From NCBI RefSeq assembly GCF_003439925.1, contig NZ_QQRR01000001.1:868001-932000 (forward strand): 64,000 bases of DNA, written 5' to 3'. This DNA is from Haloprofundus halophilus. GTDB lineage: Archaea; Halobacteriota; Halobacteria; Halobacteriales; Haloferacaceae. The translations under genes and the position numbers were made by a program. This document shows, piece after piece, positions 9,452-18,159 of this stretch. The notes under the pieces were generated by a model. It did not search any database, was not told the DNA's origin, and saw only the letters and a program-made list of their open reading frames with translations. How positions within the stretch are numbered: the first letter of the stretch is position 1; each line of letters opens with the position of its first letter.

Positions 9452-10672
9452 ATGACCGATACTGTGGACGACGTCGACTTACCCTACGACGAGGAGGCGG
9501 CGTCACAGCAGGAGAAAATCGAGGCGTTGGAAGAACGCCTCGAGGTCCTCGAAGCGCAAAACGAGGAGATGCGTGACAAGCTCCTCGACGCGAACGCCGA
9601 GAACAACAAGTACCAGCAGAAGTTGGAGCGACTGACCCACGAGAACAAGAAGCTCAAGCAGTCGCCGCTGTTCGTCGCCACCGTCCAGGAGATAAACGAG
9701 GACGGCGTCGTGATCAAACAGCACGGCAACAACCAAGAGGCCCTCACCGAAGTGACCGACGAGATGCGGGACGACCTGGAACCCGACGCCCGCGTCGCCG
9801 TCAACAACTCTCTCTCCATAGTCAAGAAACTCGAAAAGGAGACCGACGTGCGCGCACGCGTAATGCAGGTCGAACACAGCCCCGACGTCACCTACGAGGA
9901 CATCGGCGGCCTCGAAGAGCAGATGAACGAGGTGCGCGAGACGGTCGAGATGCCGCTCGACCGCCCGGAGATGTTCACCGACGTCGGTATCGACCCGCCG
10001 TCCGGCGTGCTCCTCTACGGGCCGCCGGGCACCGGTAAGACGATGCTCGCCAAAGCCGTCGCCAACCAGACCGACGCCACCTTCATCAAGATGGCCGGCT
10101 CCGAGTTGGTCCACAAGTTCATCGGCGAGGGCGCGAAACTCGTCCGCGACCTCTTCGAGGTCGCGCGCGAGAACGAACCCGCCGTCCTCTTCATCGACGA
10201 GATAGACGCCATCGCCTCCAAGCGAACCGACTCGAAGACCTCCGGCGACGCCGAGGTCCAGCGGACGATGATGCAGCTGCTCAGCGAGATGGACGGCTTC
10301 GCCGACCGCGGCGAGATTCGCATCATCGCGGCGACGAACCGCTTCGACATGCTCGACCCCGCCATCCTCCGACCGGGGCGGTTCGACCGCCTCATCGAGG
10401 TGCCGAAACCGAACGACGACGGCCGCGAGATCATCTTCCAGATCCACACGCGCAACATGAACGTCTCCGACGACGTGGACTTCGCGGAGCTCGCCGAGAT
10501 GGCCGACGACGCCTCCGGTGCCGACATCAAAGCCGTCTGCACCGAGGCGGGGATGTTCGCCATCCGCGACGACCGCACCGAGATATACATGCAGGACTTC
10601 GTCGACGCGTGGGAGAAGATTCAGGCCGAAGACGCCGACGTCGACGCCGACGTGTCGCGCGCGTTCGCCTGA
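9452..10672 (+). CDS. pan: Proteasome-activating nucleotidase PAN
   Basis: A hexameric AAA+ ATPase of 406 residues that unfolds proteins and feeds them to the archaeal 20S proteasome. The N-terminal coiled coil spans about residues 20-75, followed by an OB-fold region. The AAA module has Walker A GPPGTGKT (about 190-197), Walker B LFIDEIDAIA (about 246-255), the second region of homology with the arginine fingers (ATNRFDMLDPAILRPGRFDR) and a C-terminal helical lid. The protein ends in AFA, whereas the classical proteasome-docking tail is hydrophobic-Tyr-any residue. A TATA-like box precedes the gene by about 27 bases. Confidence 0.97.
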   Translation: MTDTVDDVDLPYDEEAASQQEKIEALEERLEVLEAQNEEMRDKLLDANAENNKYQQKLERLTHENKKLKQSPLFVATVQEINEDGVVIKQHGNNQEALTEVTDEMRDDLEPDARVAVNNSLSIVKKLEKETDVRARVMQVEHSPDVTYEDIGGLEEQMNEVRETVEMPLDRPEMFTDVGIDPPSGVLLYGPPGTGKTMLAKAVANQTDATFIKMAGSELVHKFIGEGAKLVRDLFEVARENEPAVLFIDEIDAIASKRTDSKTSGDAEVQRTMMQLLSEMDGFADRGEIRIIAATNRFDMLDPAILRPGRFDRLIEVPKPNDDGREIIFQIHTRNMNVSDDVDFAELAEMADDASGADIKAVCTEAGMFAIRDDRTEIYMQDFVDAWEKIQAEDADVDADVSRAFA

Positions 10673-10805
10673 GCCGACCCCTCCTTCCGACGTTCTCGTC
10701 GGCTTCGACCGACGACGCTCTCTTTCGACCCTCTCCGTCGCAGAGCGACCCGGCTATCGATGAGTCGAGCGAGTCGAAGAACGGACACGGACCGGTCGCA
10801 GGAGA

Positions 10806-10841
10806 GACCGCAACCGCCGGGCGGACCGCAACCGCCGGGTG
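10806..10841. repeat. Two 18-bp tandem repeats downstream of pan
   Basis: Two adjacent 18-bp copies (GACCGCAACCGCCGGGCG and a copy with one change) lie in the 212-bp gap between the convergent pan gene and a small membrane protein gene. Nothing else is recognisable in this gap. Confidence 0.7.
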
Positions 10842-10884
10842 GACGGCTCACCGACGAGCGGTTCGGGCAGCAGCTACGGCGACG

Positions 10885-11031
10885 TCACGGCGAGATGAAC
10901 GTGCCGAACGCGGCGAGCGGGACGAGAAACAGGAGGACGAACATCACCAGGAGAATCGCGCCGTAGCCCGCGCCGACGCCCGCGACGGTCAGCCACGCCG
11001 GGTGGTCGAACTGGTCGAAATCGAGGCTCAT
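10885..11031 (-). CDS. 48-residue single-TM membrane protein
   Basis: A very short frame starting MSLDFDQFDHPAW, followed by one hydrophobic helix of about 30 residues (GAGYGAILLVMFVLLFLVPLA). It has no cysteines and no signal-peptide cleavage site. The frame is in the right place between convergent pan and divergent nth, and its amino-acid composition looks like a real haloarchaeal membrane peptide. Similar small proteins are annotated in haloarchaea at this locus as I remember it. Function unknown. Confidence 0.65.
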   Translation of the reverse strand: MSLDFDQFDHPAWLTVAGVGAGYGAILLVMFVLLFLVPLAAFGTFISP

Positions 11032-11172
11032 ACCCCCCACTCCGGACGGCGGTGACATAAACGTGGTCGTCGGAATCACGGCGAGTCGGGGAGGCGACCG
11101 TCGGACCCCGCTCGGCGACGAGCGCCGACGCCGAACCACAGTACTCAATTTCGCCCGCCCGCAGGGGTGGAT

Positions 11173-11856
11173 ATGGGAGAGCCACTGCCGTCGCGCGAGG
11201 AGCAGGCGTTGGAAGTCCTCGACCGCCTGTACGACGAGTACCCTGACACCACGATTTCGCTGAACTTCTCGAACCGCCTCGAACTGCTCATCGCCGTGAT
11301 GCTGTCGGCGCAGTGCACCGACGAGCGCGTCAACAAGGTGACCGCCGACCTCTTCGAGACGTACCGCACGCCCGAGGAGTACGCGAACGCGCCGCAGGAG
11401 GAGATGGCCGAGGCCATCTCGTCTATCACCTACTACAACAACAAGGCGAAGTACATCCGCTCGGCGGCCGCCGACATCGTCGAGAAACACGGCGGCGAGG
11501 TGCCCGACACGATGGACGAACTCACGGAGTTGGCGGGCGTCGGTCGGAAAACGGCGAACGTCGTGCTCCAGCACGGCCACGACGTCGTCGAGGGTATCGT
11601 CGTCGACACGCACGTCCAGCGCATCAGTCGCCGACTCGGCCTCACCGAGGAGGAGTACCCCGAGCGAATCGAGGAAGACCTGATGCCCGTCGTCCCCGAG
11701 GAGGACTGGCAGCAGTACACCCACCTGCTCATCAGCCACGGCCGAGCGGTCTGTACGGCCCGCAACCCGACGTGTTCGGACTGCGTGCTCGAAGACGTCT
11801 GCCCCTCCTCGAAACTCGACCACGAGGTCGACCTCGCCAGCGGCGACGCGTGGTGA
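11173..11856 (+). CDS. nth: Endonuclease III (base-excision repair glycosylase/AP lyase)
   Basis: A DNA glycosylase/AP lyase that removes oxidised pyrimidines, 227 residues. The helix-hairpin-helix LAGVGRKTANVVL (about residues 118-130) contains the catalytic lysine, and VDTHVQRISRRLGL (about 142-155) contains the catalytic aspartate. The C-terminal cysteines have the spacing C-X6-C-X2-C-X5-C, the [4Fe-4S] cluster signature of the family. A GTG two codons earlier (11167) is an alternative start; the ATG at 11173 is preferred. It is divergent from the small membrane protein gene. Confidence 0.95.
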   Translation: MGEPLPSREEQALEVLDRLYDEYPDTTISLNFSNRLELLIAVMLSAQCTDERVNKVTADLFETYRTPEEYANAPQEEMAEAISSITYYNNKAKYIRSAAADIVEKHGGEVPDTMDELTELAGVGRKTANVVLQHGHDVVEGIVVDTHVQRISRRLGLTEEEYPERIEEDLMPVVPEEDWQQYTHLLISHGRAVCTARNPTCSDCVLEDVCPSSKLDHEVDLASGDAW

Positions 11857-11971
11857 CACCGCGACCCCGCAACCAAGACCCCGCAACCAAGACTGAGCGT
11901 ACTGTTTGCGTGACGTATCAACGCTCGTGATGTCCAACACCACTATTTGACTGTCGGGCGTACGCGGAGAC

Positions 11972-12208
11972 ATGGCCAAAGACGAACACGGCATCGACCT
12001 CGAGGAGGACACCGAACTCGACGTTCAGAGCGACGACGAGGACGAGGAAGAGGCCGAAGCGGAGGCCGAACAACGGGAGGCGCAGGAGGCCGCCGAGGAA
12101 GCCGACCGAGAGCAGGACGTCGAGCAGCAGTCCACCGACCGCGAGACCGACGCCCAAGAGCAGGAGAACGTCGACAACCACCGCGACGAAGAGCCGTTCA
12201 ACAGCTAA
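11972..12208 (+). CDS. Highly acidic small protein
   Basis: A 78-residue protein made almost entirely of Asp, Glu, Ala and Gln (for example DDEDEEEAEAEAEQREAQEAAEEA), so it is predicted to be helical or disordered. It has no cysteine and no hydrophobic core. It starts MAKDEHGIDLEEDTEL. The ATG at 11972 is preceded by an AT-containing stretch (CACTATTTGACT at 11939-11950) at leaderless-promoter distance. Function is not recognisable. Confidence 0.6.
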   Translation: MAKDEHGIDLEEDTELDVQSDDEDEEEAEAEAEQREAQEAAEEADREQDVEQQSTDRETDAQEQENVDNHRDEEPFNS

Positions 12209-12256
12209 CTCGGTCGTCCGGTTCCGGGTCGGCGGTCGGCCCCGCCGTGATTTCTC

Positions 12257-12733
12257 TCAGAAATACATCGTCACGTAGCGTGCGATACCGACCAGATACG
12301 CCGCAATCCAGAACAGCACGTACCCGAGGACGCCGAGGCGGAGTCGGCCGCGCCACGCGCCCATGTTCTCGTGGAGGTCGTTCAGGTCGAGCTCCTGGTC
12401 GGGGTTCCGGTACAGGTCGGCGTTGCGCTTGGCCTGAAAGATACGGGCGATGCCCGTGAGCGCGAAGATCAACATCGCGTACGCCTGTAGACCGAGGATG
12501 GCGTGTAGCGCGGACAGACCGCCGAGTTGGTCGAGCAGCCGCGGAACCATCCAGACGACGACCGGAATCGTGTTCAGCGCGAGGCCGGCGAAGATGAACT
12601 TCAGGTGGTAGACGAGCACGTCCCACGTGACCGTCTCGGTGTCGATCATGATCCACGCGCCGTAGAGGTAGAACGGGAAACTCGCGGTCACCATCGACGC
12701 GGCGAGCGTCGCGATGGCGGTATCGCTTACCAT
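12257..12733 (-). CDS. Four-TM membrane protein near the cytochrome b locus
   Basis: A 158-residue integral membrane protein with four predicted helices (about residues 5-25, 40-62, 72-92 and 132-155). There is a charged cytoplasmic-looking loop AKRNADLYRNPDQELDLNDLHENMGAWRGRLR between helices three and four. Some histidines sit in or near helices (YHLKFIF, LHAILGL), but no known haem motif is complete. It is divergent from the gene at 12886 that precedes the halocyanin-cytochrome b operon, where similar proteins occur in other haloarchaea as I recall. A role in that respiratory complex is an inference. Confidence 0.7.
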   Translation of the reverse strand: MVSDTAIATLAASMVTASFPFYLYGAWIMIDTETVTWDVLVYHLKFIFAGLALNTIPVVVWMVPRLLDQLGGLSALHAILGLQAYAMLIFALTGIARIFQAKRNADLYRNPDQELDLNDLHENMGAWRGRLRLGVLGYVLFWIAAYLVGIARYVTMYF

Positions 12734-12885
12734 CGTCTCGACTAAGTCGGGTGTCGTCCTAAATGACCCGACTTCCGCCCGCGACGGCTGGCGGGGGTGG
12801 AGACGGCGACGCGGGCGACGACGGCGAGCGACGGGCGTCGGTCGGTGTCGGAAAGCTAAAACCGTTGTATCGACTACTGTGAGTG

Positions 12886-13758
12886 ATGTCCGACCCGTCA
12901 TCCGCGTCGGCGGACGGTCCCGACGACGAGCCGAGCGACCGGCGGCCCGAGGCCGGGACCGACGCCGACGAGTTGGACGCGCTTCGCCGCGAAGTCGAGT
13001 CCAAGTACGACTTCGACAACTTCGGTCCCAGAGAGATGGCGGAGATGTCGCTCGAAGAGTGGGAGGTCGCCTTCGACAGCGACTCGTGGATAACGGGCCG
13101 GGAACTGCTCGACAGAGTCGAGAAGGAGCTTCGCTCGCGCGTCGCCAGCCGCGAGGTGTTCGCCGTCGTCGAGCGCGTCCGCGAAGACGGCGAAGACCGG
13201 GTCGTCGCCTACTCCGACGAAGGGTTCGCCGTCGTCTACGACGACGGCAGCGTCGAGGGCCGCGGCACGGTGCTCAGAGACGTGAAACCGACGGTCGCGC
13301 TCTGCTCGATGGACGATTACGAAGTCGAGGAGCCGCCGCTCGACGCCTCGCTGCCGAACCCCGAGGACGTGTCCGAGGGGACGGGCCAACTCGGCAACAA
13401 CATGCTGCAGGTCGTCGCGGGCGTCCAGATTATCGCCGCGCTCGGTCTGCTCGTCCTCTGGTCGCCGTTGACCTCGCTCATCCCGTTCTCGTCCGCCGGT
13501 CAGTTGAACTTCGCCCCGCCGGTAGTGGCGTTCTTCTTCCTGCTCGTCGGGCTGTTCCTGTTCATGACCGTCGCCAACGCGCGGCTCTCGGACCGGTTCC
13601 GCGCCGAGGAGTACCGAAACCGACTGCGGGCGCTCGACCCCGAGCAGGTCGAACGCCCGGAGTTCCTCCCGGGTAGCGGCGAGTCGGAGTCGACTCCCTC
13701 GGAAGCCGGCGGCGGGAGGCGGAACGAACGTCCCGATAACTCCACCGGAAACGAGTAG
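12886..13758 (+). CDS. Membrane protein preceding the cytochrome b operon
   Basis: A 290-residue haloarchaeal protein of unknown function. The first 40 residues are acidic and low complexity. A soluble domain follows (about 40-165) with EVESKYDFDNFGPREMAEMSLEEWE and DRVVAYSDEGFAVVYDDGSVEGRG. Two hydrophobic helices occur at about 180-202 and 208-230, and the tail is polar. An ATG at 12886 is chosen; a GTG directly before it is the alternative. It ends 73 bases before the halocyanin gene on the same strand, suggesting association with that respiratory locus. Confidence 0.7.
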   Translation: MSDPSSASADGPDDEPSDRRPEAGTDADELDALRREVESKYDFDNFGPREMAEMSLEEWEVAFDSDSWITGRELLDRVEKELRSRVASREVFAVVERVREDGEDRVVAYSDEGFAVVYDDGSVEGRGTVLRDVKPTVALCSMDDYEVEEPPLDASLPNPEDVSEGTGQLGNNMLQVVAGVQIIAALGLLVLWSPLTSLIPFSSAGQLNFAPPVVAFFFLLVGLFLFMTVANARLSDRFRAEEYRNRLRALDPEQVERPEFLPGSGESESTPSEAGGGRRNERPDNSTGNE

Positions 13759-13798
13759 AGATACCGCCGCGTATCGCGGTACGACGGCCAGTCGGAGG

Positions 13799-13805
13799 CT
13801 TTAAG
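13799..13805 (+). promoter_or_regulatory. TATA-like box of the halocyanin-cytochrome b operon
   Basis: CTTTAAG lies 27 to 33 bases before the halocyanin ATG at 13832 in GC-rich surroundings. The position fits a leaderless operon transcript beginning with the halocyanin gene. Confidence 0.55.
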
Positions 13806-13831
13806 CGCGTCCCTTCCTGACTCCCACGTGT

Positions 13832-14449
13832 ATGAAAAGGCGGGACTTTCTGAGAGCGGCCGGTGGCTCGGCTGCCGCCGCAGCCGCCGCATCCGGCACC
13901 GCCGCCGCGCAGGAAGAAGGCGGACAACAACCCGATTTCGGGAGTTGGCTCTCCGGCGTCGACGGTGGCTATCAGGACATGCGGGGACAGAGCGAGGTGA
14001 CCGTGCAGGTCGGTGCAGACGGCAACGGCGGGGCGTACGCCTTCCAACCCGCCGGCATCTGGGTCGACTCGGGTACGACGGTTATCTGGGAGTGGACCGG
14101 CGAAGGCGGCGGCCACAACGTCGCCAATACGGGCGGTCCCGGCGACTACACCTCCGAGACGACCGAAGAGGCGGGCTTCACGTTCGAGTACACCTTCGAG
14201 GAGAGCGGCATCAGCGAGTACCAGTGTGAACCGCACGCCGGCCTCGGGATGAAAGGCGCCGTCGCCGTCGGCGAGGACGTTCCGACGACCTCCGCGGGCG
14301 GCGGCGAGAAGGAACTTCACGAACTCGGCGTGCCGGTGCAGGCGCACTGGGTCGGCTCGGCGACCCTCCTCGGCATCGTCGTCACTATCATCTACTCGTT
14401 CTACATCCTGAAGTACGGCGAGTCCGCTAACACCGGGAGGGGTCGATAG
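13832..14449 (+). CDS. Membrane-anchored halocyanin (blue copper protein) of the cytochrome b operon
   Basis: A 205-residue type I copper protein, a mobile or tethered electron carrier outside the membrane. The start MKRRDFLRAAGG is a twin-arginine (Tat) signal. The cupredoxin domain (about 50-150) shows the copper ligands: a His in GGGHNV, then Cys and His in CEPHAG and Met in LGMKG. A C-terminal helix (about 172-193, TLLGIVVTIIYSFYIL) anchors it. Its stop abuts the next gene, so it is co-transcribed with the cytochrome b genes and probably takes the place of cytochrome f or c1 as electron acceptor. Confidence 0.92.
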   Translation: MKRRDFLRAAGGSAAAAAAASGTAAAQEEGGQQPDFGSWLSGVDGGYQDMRGQSEVTVQVGADGNGGAYAFQPAGIWVDSGTTVIWEWTGEGGGHNVANTGGPGDYTSETTEEAGFTFEYTFEESGISEYQCEPHAGLGMKGAVAVGEDVPTTSAGGGEKELHELGVPVQAHWVGSATLLGIVVTIIYSFYILKYGESANTGRGR

Positions 14450-14836
14450 ATGTCCTCCTCCGGCAGTACCTACGGCGACATCCACCGGTACGAACCGGCG
14501 CGCGAGAGCACCGCCGCGGCCATCGCCATCGTCCTCCTGACGATATTCGAGGTGTTGTTCGTGTTCCTGTTCACGTACGGGCTCGTCTCCGGTTGGGGAC
14601 TCACCGACACCGGGAACATGTTCCTCGGCGGCGTTCTCACGGTCATCTTCGTCGATTTGGCGTTCATCCTCGCGCTGTACCGCAAGGAGTTCTTGCCCGA
14701 CGTGATGATCGTAAAGAAGCGCCGTCGCAAGTGGGAGGACCTCTACGTCCGCGAAGAACAGGCAGACGGCGAAACCATCGGGACCGACGCGTGGGACACG
14801 CTCAAACGCGCGGTCTACCCCTACTACAAGAGGTAA
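14450..14836 (+). CDS. Two-TM accessory protein of the cytochrome b complex
   Basis: A 128-residue protein whose ATG directly follows the halocyanin stop. Two hydrophobic helices lie at about 22-48 and 58-80, followed by a basic-acidic C-terminal domain (VKKRRRKWEDLYVREEQ) ending AVYPYYKR. There is no cysteine, so it is not a Rieske protein or haem-c protein. It belongs to a haloarchaea-only family of unknown function that I associate with this operon. A structural role in the membrane complex is inferred from the tight spacing (3 bases to petB). Confidence 0.78.
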   Translation: MSSSGSTYGDIHRYEPARESTAAAIAIVLLTIFEVLFVFLFTYGLVSGWGLTDTGNMFLGGVLTVIFVDLAFILALYRKEFLPDVMIVKKRRRKWEDLYVREEQADGETIGTDAWDTLKRAVYPYYKR

Positions 14837-14839
14837 CGA

Positions 14840-15634
<795 letters not shown>

Positions 15635-15647
15635 TCGAGGTAACACA

Positions 15648-16409
15648 ATGACAAACAACGACAACACGACCGCGGAAACCGACGGCGGCACGGGCATCGT
15701 CGCCCCCGACGACGAGACGCCGACGTGGAGCGAGCGCAAGGCTCGCAAGACCGGCCTCTCTCGGCTCACGTACGAGTATTTCGAGCGCTCGCGCCGCGAA
15801 GACCAAGACCTCCGAACGGAGTCCGACTACGTCGAACGCGACGTGCTCGGCTTCCCGACCTGGCCGCACGAGACGGTGCGCAACCTCTCTATCGCCAGTT
15901 TCTTCGTCGGGATGATTTTCTTCCTCTCGGCGACGCTGCCGCCGCACATCGGCTCGCCCGCGAACCCGAGTTCGACGCCCGCCATCATCCTACCCGACTG
16001 GTATCTGTACTGGTCGTTCGGCCTGCTGAAACTCAGTCCGGTCAACCCCGAACTGTCCATCCTCGGCGGGCAGAAACTGATGGCCGACCGGACGTACGGT
16101 GTGCTGGCGAACGTCGTCGTCGTCGGCTTCATCGCGATGGTGCCGTTCCTCAACAAGGGGAGCGCCCGGCGTCCCGTCGAACAGCCGTTCTGGGCGGCCG
16201 TCGGCGTCGGCGGCGTCGTCTTCGCGTTCACCATCAGCGTCCTCGCGGTGCAGAACCTGATGCCGATGAACATCGACCTGCTGTTCGACCTCACGTTCCT
16301 CCTGCCCATCGTCGCGGGTATCGTCACCTACGCGGTGCTCAAGACGATGCGCGAGGGGTACATGTACGACCTCAACCGCCGGTACTACCGGCTTCGACCG
16401 CCGCGGTAG
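15648..16409 (+). CDS. petD: Cytochrome b C-terminal half (subunit IV-like)
   Basis: The second half of split cytochrome b, 253 residues, forming the quinol-oxidation site with the first half. The Qo-site motif is PDWY at residues 116-119 instead of PEWY. PDWY-type motifs occur in organisms that use low-potential menaquinone, which fits haloarchaea. Three to four membrane helices follow (about 80-100, 150-170, 185-205 and 220-240). An acidic N-terminal extension of about 70 residues precedes them. The gene is 13 bases after petB. Confidence 0.92.
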   Translation: MTNNDNTTAETDGGTGIVAPDDETPTWSERKARKTGLSRLTYEYFERSRREDQDLRTESDYVERDVLGFPTWPHETVRNLSIASFFVGMIFFLSATLPPHIGSPANPSSTPAIILPDWYLYWSFGLLKLSPVNPELSILGGQKLMADRTYGVLANVVVVGFIAMVPFLNKGSARRPVEQPFWAAVGVGGVVFAFTISVLAVQNLMPMNIDLLFDLTFLLPIVAGIVTYAVLKTMREGYMYDLNRRYYRLRPPR

Positions 16410-16432
16410 CGGCGTACCGCCGTCTTTCCTCT

Positions 16433-16903
16433 ATGAGTTCAGATACGAACAGTGATACCGCCGACGGGCGCACGACCTCCGACAGCGACGCGACCACCGG
16501 CAGCGACGCGGCCGACGATCCCGACGCGAACGATGGCCCAGAGACGACCGGAGGCGGGCCGCGCAGGTCCGACTCGGGCCGACGCGACGTCGTCGTCCCG
16601 ATGCGACTGTACAAGACGATAACCGTGTTCTCGACGCTCATCGCCGTCGTCTCCGTCGTAATCGGCTTCGTTCTCATCGACGCGGCGACCATCCAGTTCA
16701 GTTTCCTTCGACGGGCCATCACCGGCGCGCTGGCGGCGGTCGGTCTCGGCGTCGCGCCGGGGGTTCTCAGCGCAGTGCTCGCGCTCGTCGGTATCACGAT
16801 CATCGGCCTCGGCGCGGGCGTCTACGTTCTCGGGACCCGATTCCGCGCCCGCGGAATGGGAAACTCTCAAGAGGACTCCGACGAACTCTCGGATAATGGC
16901 TGA
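16433..16903 (+). CDS. Two-TM protein with acidic leader, cytochrome b operon
   Basis: A 156-residue protein. The first 55 residues are an acidic Ser/Thr/Asp-rich leader, then VVVPMRLYKTITVFSTLIAVVSVVIGFVLIDAAT gives one helix and residues 108-132 a second. There are no cysteines or histidine haem ligands. It starts 23 bases after petD and its end overlaps the next gene by eight bases, so it belongs to the operon. Similar proteins are known only from haloarchaea as far as I recall; role unknown. Confidence 0.75.
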   Translation: MSSDTNSDTADGRTTSDSDATTGSDAADDPDANDGPETTGGGPRRSDSGRRDVVVPMRLYKTITVFSTLIAVVSVVIGFVLIDAATIQFSFLRRAITGALAAVGLGVAPGVLSAVLALVGITIIGLGAGVYVLGTRFRARGMGNSQEDSDELSDNG

Positions 16904-17171
16904 CGAGTTCATCAAGGGGTTGACCATCGCCACCGCCGCCGGACTCGGTTGGATGGTGCTGGCGGGCTGGTACCGCACGAGCAGTTTCGAGAGCGCCGCG
17001 CAGTTGGTCGAACCCGTGACGGTCGAGGGACCCGACCTGTTCAACGGCATCGCCATCGCGCTGATGGACGTGCTGCTCTGGTTCGCGATTCTCGGCGCGC
17101 TCACGTTCTGGGTGCTCATCCCGGTCGGCCGCGAACTCCGCGCGTCCTACAGCGAGCGCCGCTCGCAGTAA
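16896..17171 (+). CDS. Small two-TM protein, last gene of the cytochrome b operon
   Basis: A 91-residue membrane protein starting MADEFIKGLTIATAAGLGWM, with helices at about 7-24 and 50-77 and a basic tail (GRELRASYSERRSQ). It overlaps the previous gene by eight bases, indicating translational coupling. No cofactor-binding residues are evident. Probably a small structural subunit or assembly factor of the halocyanin-cytochrome b complex; this is inference from operon position. Confidence 0.75.
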   Translation: MADEFIKGLTIATAAGLGWMVLAGWYRTSSFESAAQLVEPVTVEGPDLFNGIAIALMDVLLWFAILGALTFWVLIPVGRELRASYSERRSQ

Positions 17172-17507
17172 TCGCCTCGGCCGACTCTCTCGGGCATCCG
17201 TTTCTGTCTTCTCTGCGACCGCCGCGAGCCGTCGGTCTCCCGTTCGCGCGTCTGTCGCTCACCCGCCGGGTCCGCCGCACCCGTTCACACGACGTTTTAC
17301 CTCCAGCAGTCGGCAGAGAAGAAGCGCCGGTCGGTTCGTACCGACACCCGCTTCGGTCGTGAGCGTTCGCTGTCTCGTCAGCGAGTACGGGCGAGCGCTG
17401 AGCGAGCGCTGCCCCGGGACGCTCTCGGTTCCCGAGTGTCGACGACCGAGACGCCACCGTCGCCGCGTCGAGGACCGTGAGAGCCCTCGCAGGCTACAGC
17501 GGCCGCC
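17172..17507. other. 336-bp gap between convergent genes, no gene seen
   Basis: The gap lies between the end of the cytochrome b operon and a convergent membrane-protein gene. It is GC-rich, and the possible frames lack haloarchaeal acidic composition. A short direct repeat of GAGCGCTG appears near 17394-17410. I see no RNA gene, terminator T-run or conserved peptide. Confidence 0.6.
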
Positions 17508-17945
17508 TCAGATGATCTGCGTCCAGACGTCGGCGATGAGGAAGAAGAGACTCTGGAACGCCGCGTACAGCAGCACCAGCACGGACGCCGCGAGGCCGCC
17601 CTTCGGCCGCTCGACGTCCATCCCGTTTCGCGCTTCGACCTGACGGGCCTCGAACTCGAAGAAGTCGGTGACGAACATCCCGAGCACGAGGACGGACATG
17701 ACCATCCCGCCGTGCGGCGCGACGACGAGGTACAGGAGCGACGCGACGACGAGCGCACCGCTCGTGAGCGTGTGCGGCGTGTATCGAGTGATCTCCTCGT
17801 CCTCGCGGGCTTGGCGGGCGTGCGCGCGGTGGCCGAGGAAGCGCGTCGCCATGTTTGCCAGCACGAACACCAGGATAACGGCCGGCAGCGCCGGGGCGAT
17901 AGCCTCGAGAACGTCGAGGGGCACGATGAACTGCAGCGGTTGCAT
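17508..17945 (-). CDS. Three/four-TM membrane protein flanking the cytochrome b operon
   Basis: A 145-residue protein starting MQPLQFIVPLDVLEAIAPALP, with hydrophobic helices at about 15-32, 58-75, 80-95 and 118-140 and a His/Arg-rich loop (GHRAHARQAREDEE). No metal or haem motif is complete. It faces the cytochrome b operon convergently. Homologues are, to my knowledge, confined to haloarchaea and occur beside the same operon. Function unknown. Confidence 0.72.
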   Translation of the reverse strand: MQPLQFIVPLDVLEAIAPALPAVILVFVLANMATRFLGHRAHARQAREDEEITRYTPHTLTSGALVVASLLYLVVAPHGGMVMSVLVLGMFVTDFFEFEARQVEARNGMDVERPKGGLAASVLVLLYAAFQSLFFLIADVWTQII

Positions 17946-18013
17946 ACCCGAACATCGGAAGGTGACTCATTAGAGTTTTTCCAATCCCGCGCGCTATCTC
18001 GCCGGACCGGTAC

Positions 18014-18112
18014 ATCGACCGACCGGCGCGACTGGCAATCGACCAATCGGCACGACTGGCAATCGACCGACCGGCGCGACTAGTGCAACGACCAATCGGC
18101 GCGACCGGTGCA
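18014..18112. repeat. Four 24-26-bp tandem repeats
   Basis: Units lie at 18014-18037, 18038-18061, 18062-18087 and 18088-18112, with a partial fifth. The core is ATCGACCGACCGGCGCGACT, alternating with a variant containing CAATCGG. They fill the intergenic region between the NAD-kinase-like gene stop (18160) and the start of the membrane-protein gene at 17945. All frames through them are open but look artefactual. Confidence 0.8.
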
Positions 18113-18159
18113 ACGACCAGACCGGGCGTGTCGGCTGACTCGCTCCGACGCCGACGGGT

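Noticed and set aside
14450-14836. A Rieske or c-type cytochrome role for the 128-residue operon protein
   Set aside because: It contains no cysteine, so it can hold neither a [2Fe-2S] cluster nor a haem c.
17116-17457. A minus-strand coding frame in the gap after the cytochrome b operon
   Set aside because: The peptide is Arg/Gly-rich without the acidic bias of real haloarchaeal proteins and overlaps the end of a real gene.
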